A DNA stretch of 64,000 bases, taken from the NCBI RefSeq assembly GCF_017254845.1, contig NZ_JAFKCU010000007.1:1-64000 (forward strand), read 5' to 3'. Position numbers and translations under genes: made by a program. Positions 61,074 to 64,000 of this stretch are shown here, piece by piece (position 1 is the stretch's first letter; every line of letters begins with the position of its first letter). This DNA is from Algoriphagus pacificus. Lineage in GTDB: Bacteria > Bacteroidota > Bacteroidia > Cytophagales > Cyclobacteriaceae. The notes below the pieces were generated by a model. The model saw nothing but the letters and a program-made list of their open reading frames with translations, ran no database searches and was not told the origin of the DNA.

Positions 61074-63809
61074 TTGTGTGCTAAGACTCAATTTCCTGAT
61101 TGGAAGATTGGGGTCCTCTTCGTTTGGATTGTTTTGTTTTGCTGCCAAGCTTCATTTGCAGCAGAGCTGATTTCATTCGAAAGAAATTTAAACCTCCTTT
61201 CTGAAGAATATGCGGACCTGCAATTGGATGGTCCTGAAAACCTATGCATGGTTGCTGGAGGAGTATTAGGCACATTCAATGCCGGTGGTGAACCAGGAGA
61301 TGTCTATGAATGGACAGTGACTAGAGTTCCTTCAGGAGAAATTCTAGAGCAGAAGTCAAGTGGCCAGTTAGAAACATTCAAATTTTATTTTTCAGAAGTT
61401 GGGGATTACAATGTCAATCTAAAGGTAAGGCGCGGAACAGATGCTAATTTTTACGAAGAAAACAAACCCGTTCGTGTTGAAAAGGGCCCTGATTTAGCCC
61501 TTCTGCCTGATTATTTACTTTGCGCTGGTTCTACTACATTGTTAACAGCCTTAGACCCAAATACTCCAAATTTATCTGATTATGATATTACTTGGTACGC
61601 ACTAGACAATGATGGAGAACGTGTTGAATTAGGGAAAGGAAATGAATATGAAACCTATAATGCTGGATACCATATTGTTGAGTTATTTAAAACCAATGCA
61701 GATGGAAGTCAGGCATGTTTAATTACCGGTTCTACCTTTGTAGGCCCTCCTATTGATTTCCAAATTATTCCTTCATCCACGACTATTTGTGAAGGGGAAT
61801 CTATTCAGATTGGTTTAGACACTCCACTTTCTGGTGAATGGTTTATTCAGAAAGATTTTACGGGTGTGAGAAGTTCTGCAGGAGAAGGTTTTGAGATTGA
61901 ATTTAACTCTAGCGAATTATCAGGCCCTGGACTTTATCTTGTTACATTTCAAACAACGAATGAAGATTTTCCAGACTGTATCTCAGAAAGGATAATTGGT
62001 TTTGAATTGAAAGAATCTCCTTCTGCTACTACTCAGATTTTAGCACAACCTAGTGATTGCTCAGCATCAAATGGAAGCTTTCAACTGACTTTAGACACAG
62101 ATGTAGACGCACTTTATATCCCTGAATTAAACATTGTAGAAGGCCCTTCAGCTTCAGGAACTTTAAAGACCTTTTCCAATCTTTTACCTCAGGTATATTC
62201 CATTGTATTGGAGAAAGATGGTTGCCAAACAACAAGCTTACTAAGTATAGATGCGGCCCAGTCTCCTACGCAACTTTCACCTGTTTACACCATAATTTCT
62301 GAAAAATGTAATGATAATGGAGTGGATCCAGGATCGATTACCCTTGATTTTGGGACTGCAATCACAAATGGCAAATACAGAATATTGACAGAAGGAAGAG
62401 GAGAAATTCAATCTGGCGCCATTCCCGATTCAGGCTCAGTAACAGTTAATCTTTCGAATGGAAACTACCTTTTTGAAGCTATTGTAGGCGATTGTACCTA
62501 TCCTATAGAGGCGTTTGAAATAATAGACGCACCGCAGGTTAGTTTTACCATTCCGACGGAGTTGAATATCTGCGAGACTTTTGAACTGATTCCAGATACA
62601 GGTCAAGATTTGATATTTACATTGACTTTCCCTGATGGCTCCACCCAAGTGATTGAGTCCGGAGATTCTTATACTTTAGTAGATGCTGGATCCTATTCCA
62701 TTTTAGGAGAAACCAAAGACCCTAGTTCTCCGCTTTGCGCCAGAACTATTGCCTTTACAGCTACCTATTCAACAAACATCACTTTTGCTCCGGTTTTGGC
62801 AGTAGAAAAGTGCTTTGATCCCATCAAATACGAAATTGAGCTCACAGGAATCCCATTAGAAGAGGCAAGTATTCGTTGGTATAATGACCAAGGTAAAATT
62901 GTAGGAAGAGGAGCTGAATTTTACCCTACCAACTTAGGATTCTATTCCCTTCAAGTTCAGCCTTTAAAAAGTGGTTATTGCCCAGTGGAACCAGTTTCGT
63001 TTGAAGTAGTTCCTCAGATCGTAGCCGTACCGATGGAATTAGAAGCAACCAAACTTTGTCCAAGTCCAAGTATAGGATTAGTGACGCTGGCTACTGATGA
63101 AGAAGAAGTCTTCAATACAGAATGGATTTATTACGATTCATTAAATAATCGAACTGAACTGGCCCAGTTTAATGGGCAATTTGAAATTGAAGTAGATTTA
63201 GCTGGAACCTATGAGGCCATCGCTTACAACGAATTGGGCTGTGAAATCGGTAGAGGATTGGTAGAAGTTGAAGCAAGTGAATTTACTACTCCTCCTGCTG
63301 TTGAAGATTCATATGCATATTGTACGGTAGAAAACAATAGGATTCCAGCAATCGATCCAGGAGAATATGCTACTTATGAATGGTATTTTGAGGACCAGCT
63401 TGTCTCTACTGCTTCAACTTATAAACCTGAACAAGTCGGAAATTATCTTCTGGTAGTAACTACCGAAGATGGTTGTGAATTCACCAAGGAGTTTACCACT
63501 TATGATGCTTGTAAATTTAATGTTGTCTATCCCAATGCTATGATTCTTGGGAATCCAGATAAAGACTTCAGAGTCATCTTGAGCGAAGGCGTGAATGAAG
63601 CGGAATTATTTGTCTTGAATAGGCAAGGAGCATTGATATATCATGACCTTACTTCTGAAATACCAGTTGAGTCACCTGTATTGCAGTGGGATGGAAAAGT
63701 AGGAGATCGGTTCATACCTGAAGGCACCTACGTCTTGATTTTACTTTTAAGAAATGAAGAATTTGGTTTTGAGGACAAGCTAACCAGCTCACTTTTAGTG
63801 TTACAGTAA
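61074..63809 (+). CDS. Giant secreted T9SS cargo protein 3
   Basis: A 911-residue protein from a TTG at 61074, followed by a hydrophobic Sec signal (IGVLFVWIVLFCCQASFA). The domain order is the same as in protein 2 but with one copy of the shared module (about nt 62539-63256; TELNICETFELIPDT). N-terminal GPENLCMVAGGVLGTFNAGG matches the N-terminal domain of protein 2. The C-terminus is a type-B sorting domain, more divergent than the others (LFVLNRQGALIYHD, WDGKVGDRFIPEGTYVL), lacking the usual Trp-Gly of NRWG. Probably secreted by T9SS with the other two. It stands 113 bases after protein 2. Confidence 0.88.
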   Translation: MCAKTQFPDWKIGVLFVWIVLFCCQASFAAELISFERNLNLLSEEYADLQLDGPENLCMVAGGVLGTFNAGGEPGDVYEWTVTRVPSGEILEQKSSGQLETFKFYFSEVGDYNVNLKVRRGTDANFYEENKPVRVEKGPDLALLPDYLLCAGSTTLLTALDPNTPNLSDYDITWYALDNDGERVELGKGNEYETYNAGYHIVELFKTNADGSQACLITGSTFVGPPIDFQIIPSSTTICEGESIQIGLDTPLSGEWFIQKDFTGVRSSAGEGFEIEFNSSELSGPGLYLVTFQTTNEDFPDCISERIIGFELKESPSATTQILAQPSDCSASNGSFQLTLDTDVDALYIPELNIVEGPSASGTLKTFSNLLPQVYSIVLEKDGCQTTSLLSIDAAQSPTQLSPVYTIISEKCNDNGVDPGSITLDFGTAITNGKYRILTEGRGEIQSGAIPDSGSVTVNLSNGNYLFEAIVGDCTYPIEAFEIIDAPQVSFTIPTELNICETFELIPDTGQDLIFTLTFPDGSTQVIESGDSYTLVDAGSYSILGETKDPSSPLCARTIAFTATYSTNITFAPVLAVEKCFDPIKYEIELTGIPLEEASIRWYNDQGKIVGRGAEFYPTNLGFYSLQVQPLKSGYCPVEPVSFEVVPQIVAVPMELEATKLCPSPSIGLVTLATDEEEVFNTEWIYYDSLNNRTELAQFNGQFEIEVDLAGTYEAIAYNELGCEIGRGLVEVEASEFTTPPAVEDSYAYCTVENNRIPAIDPGEYATYEWYFEDQLVSTASTYKPEQVGNYLLVVTTEDGCEFTKEFTTYDACKFNVVYPNAMILGNPDKDFRVILSEGVNEAELFVLNRQGALIYHDLTSEIPVESPVLQWDGKVGDRFIPEGTYVLILLLRNEEFGFEDKLTSSLLVLQ

Positions 63810-63930
63810 TTTTTATATTAGGATAGCTGAAAATATTATATAATTGGAAAAGCCCGAATCCAATATTTTTCCTATTTTCAAAGCCATATCTTTAACTTAA
63901 ATCTGACCCTGTAACCAAAATACCTAGCTT

Positions 63931-64000
63931 ATGACTCAAACCATCAACAAAAGTGCGCTCTTCAACGCAAGCTGTTTCGCACTTATCACCACTGCATTTA
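63931..64000 (+). CDS. Start of a gene truncated by the window, possible MFS transporter
   Basis: Only the first 23 codons are visible (MTQTINKSALFNASCFALIT). The short polar start followed by a hydrophobic run is consistent with the first helix of a transporter such as an MFS permease, but this is a guess from composition. An AATACCTAG half-site lies about 10 bases before the start codon. Confidence 0.4.
   Translation, partial: MTQTINKSALFNASCFALITTAF

Noticed and set aside
1-64000. CRISPR array, insertion sequences, tRNA or rRNA genes
   Set aside because: No regularly spaced repeats of the right length, no transposase-like reading frame and no cloverleaf or rRNA-like segment was found on reading both strands.

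Overview
The window looks like chromosomal DNA of a free-living member of the Bacteroidota, most likely the family Cyclobacteriaceae and close to Algoriphagus. This is inferred from gene content, not from a marker gene. The supporting families are a PorP/SprF outer-membrane protein, type-B C-terminal sorting domains of the type IX secretion system (T9SS), DUF2911, two DUF6090 proteins, exported sugar isomerases, a PVC-type cytochrome c fusion and abundant Sec, Tat and lipoprotein signals. One promoter matches the Bacteroidetes TTTG-N19-TA..TTTG pattern, and several exported proteins start with TTG. No rRNA, tRNA, insertion sequence, phage or CRISPR array was seen.

Region 1 (1-6.7 kb) is one tight operon for L-rhamnose-type sugar breakdown: the end of a fused rhamnulose-1-phosphate aldolase/lactaldehyde dehydrogenase, a GntR regulator, an FGGY sugar kinase, and lutA-lutB-lutC. 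Together they would take the sugar to DHAP and lactaldehyde, lactaldehyde to lactate, and lactate to pyruvate.

Region 2 (6.7-25 kb) is mostly exported catabolic genes: a VOC protein, a Tat-exported NHL propeller, two exported TIM-barrel sugar isomerases, DUF2911, a 1050-residue GDSL/propeller/HEAT/cytochrome c fusion, an FG-GAP protein, two convergent sulfatases, a DUF1593 lipoprotein and an esterase. Embedded in it are an AT-rich gene with a HEPN-like RX4H motif, a small acidic protein and two tandem small membrane paralogs framed by identical terminators.

Region 3 (25-38.6 kb) is mixed: an orphan histidine kinase, two tandem DUF6090 proteins, an ornithine-cyclodeaminase-like enzyme, an M20 peptidase, an exported molybdoenzyme with its cytochrome b, a metallophosphoesterase, a DAAO-like oxidoreductase, hydrolases and an amidohydrolase without the usual HxH motif.

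Region 4 (38.6-45.3 kb) holds a TPR histidine kinase and a NarL/LuxR-type response regulator. Both are preceded by near-identical TACCT-N6-AGGTA palindromes, which suggests autoregulation. A related palindrome lies before the DUF1593 gene. A PAF-acetylhydrolase-like protein, an SH3-like protein and a membrane GRAM-like protein follow.

Region 5 (45.3-49.9 kb) has a D-psicose/tagatose-epimerase-like, ThuA and phytanoyl-CoA-dioxygenase-like operon facing a Tat-exported Gfo/Idh/MocA oxidoreductase, probably for uncommon sugars or keto-sugars.

Region 6 (50-64 kb) is the most striking. A PorP/SprF protein diverges from three giant secreted paralogs of 1835, 1163 and 911 residues, each ending in a T9SS type-B sorting domain. 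The second and third correspond to the C-terminal half of the first, and the second carries an extra internal duplication of about 250 residues. The stress gene yaaA sits inside the array one base after the first giant gene. The window ends in the first codons of what may be a transporter gene.
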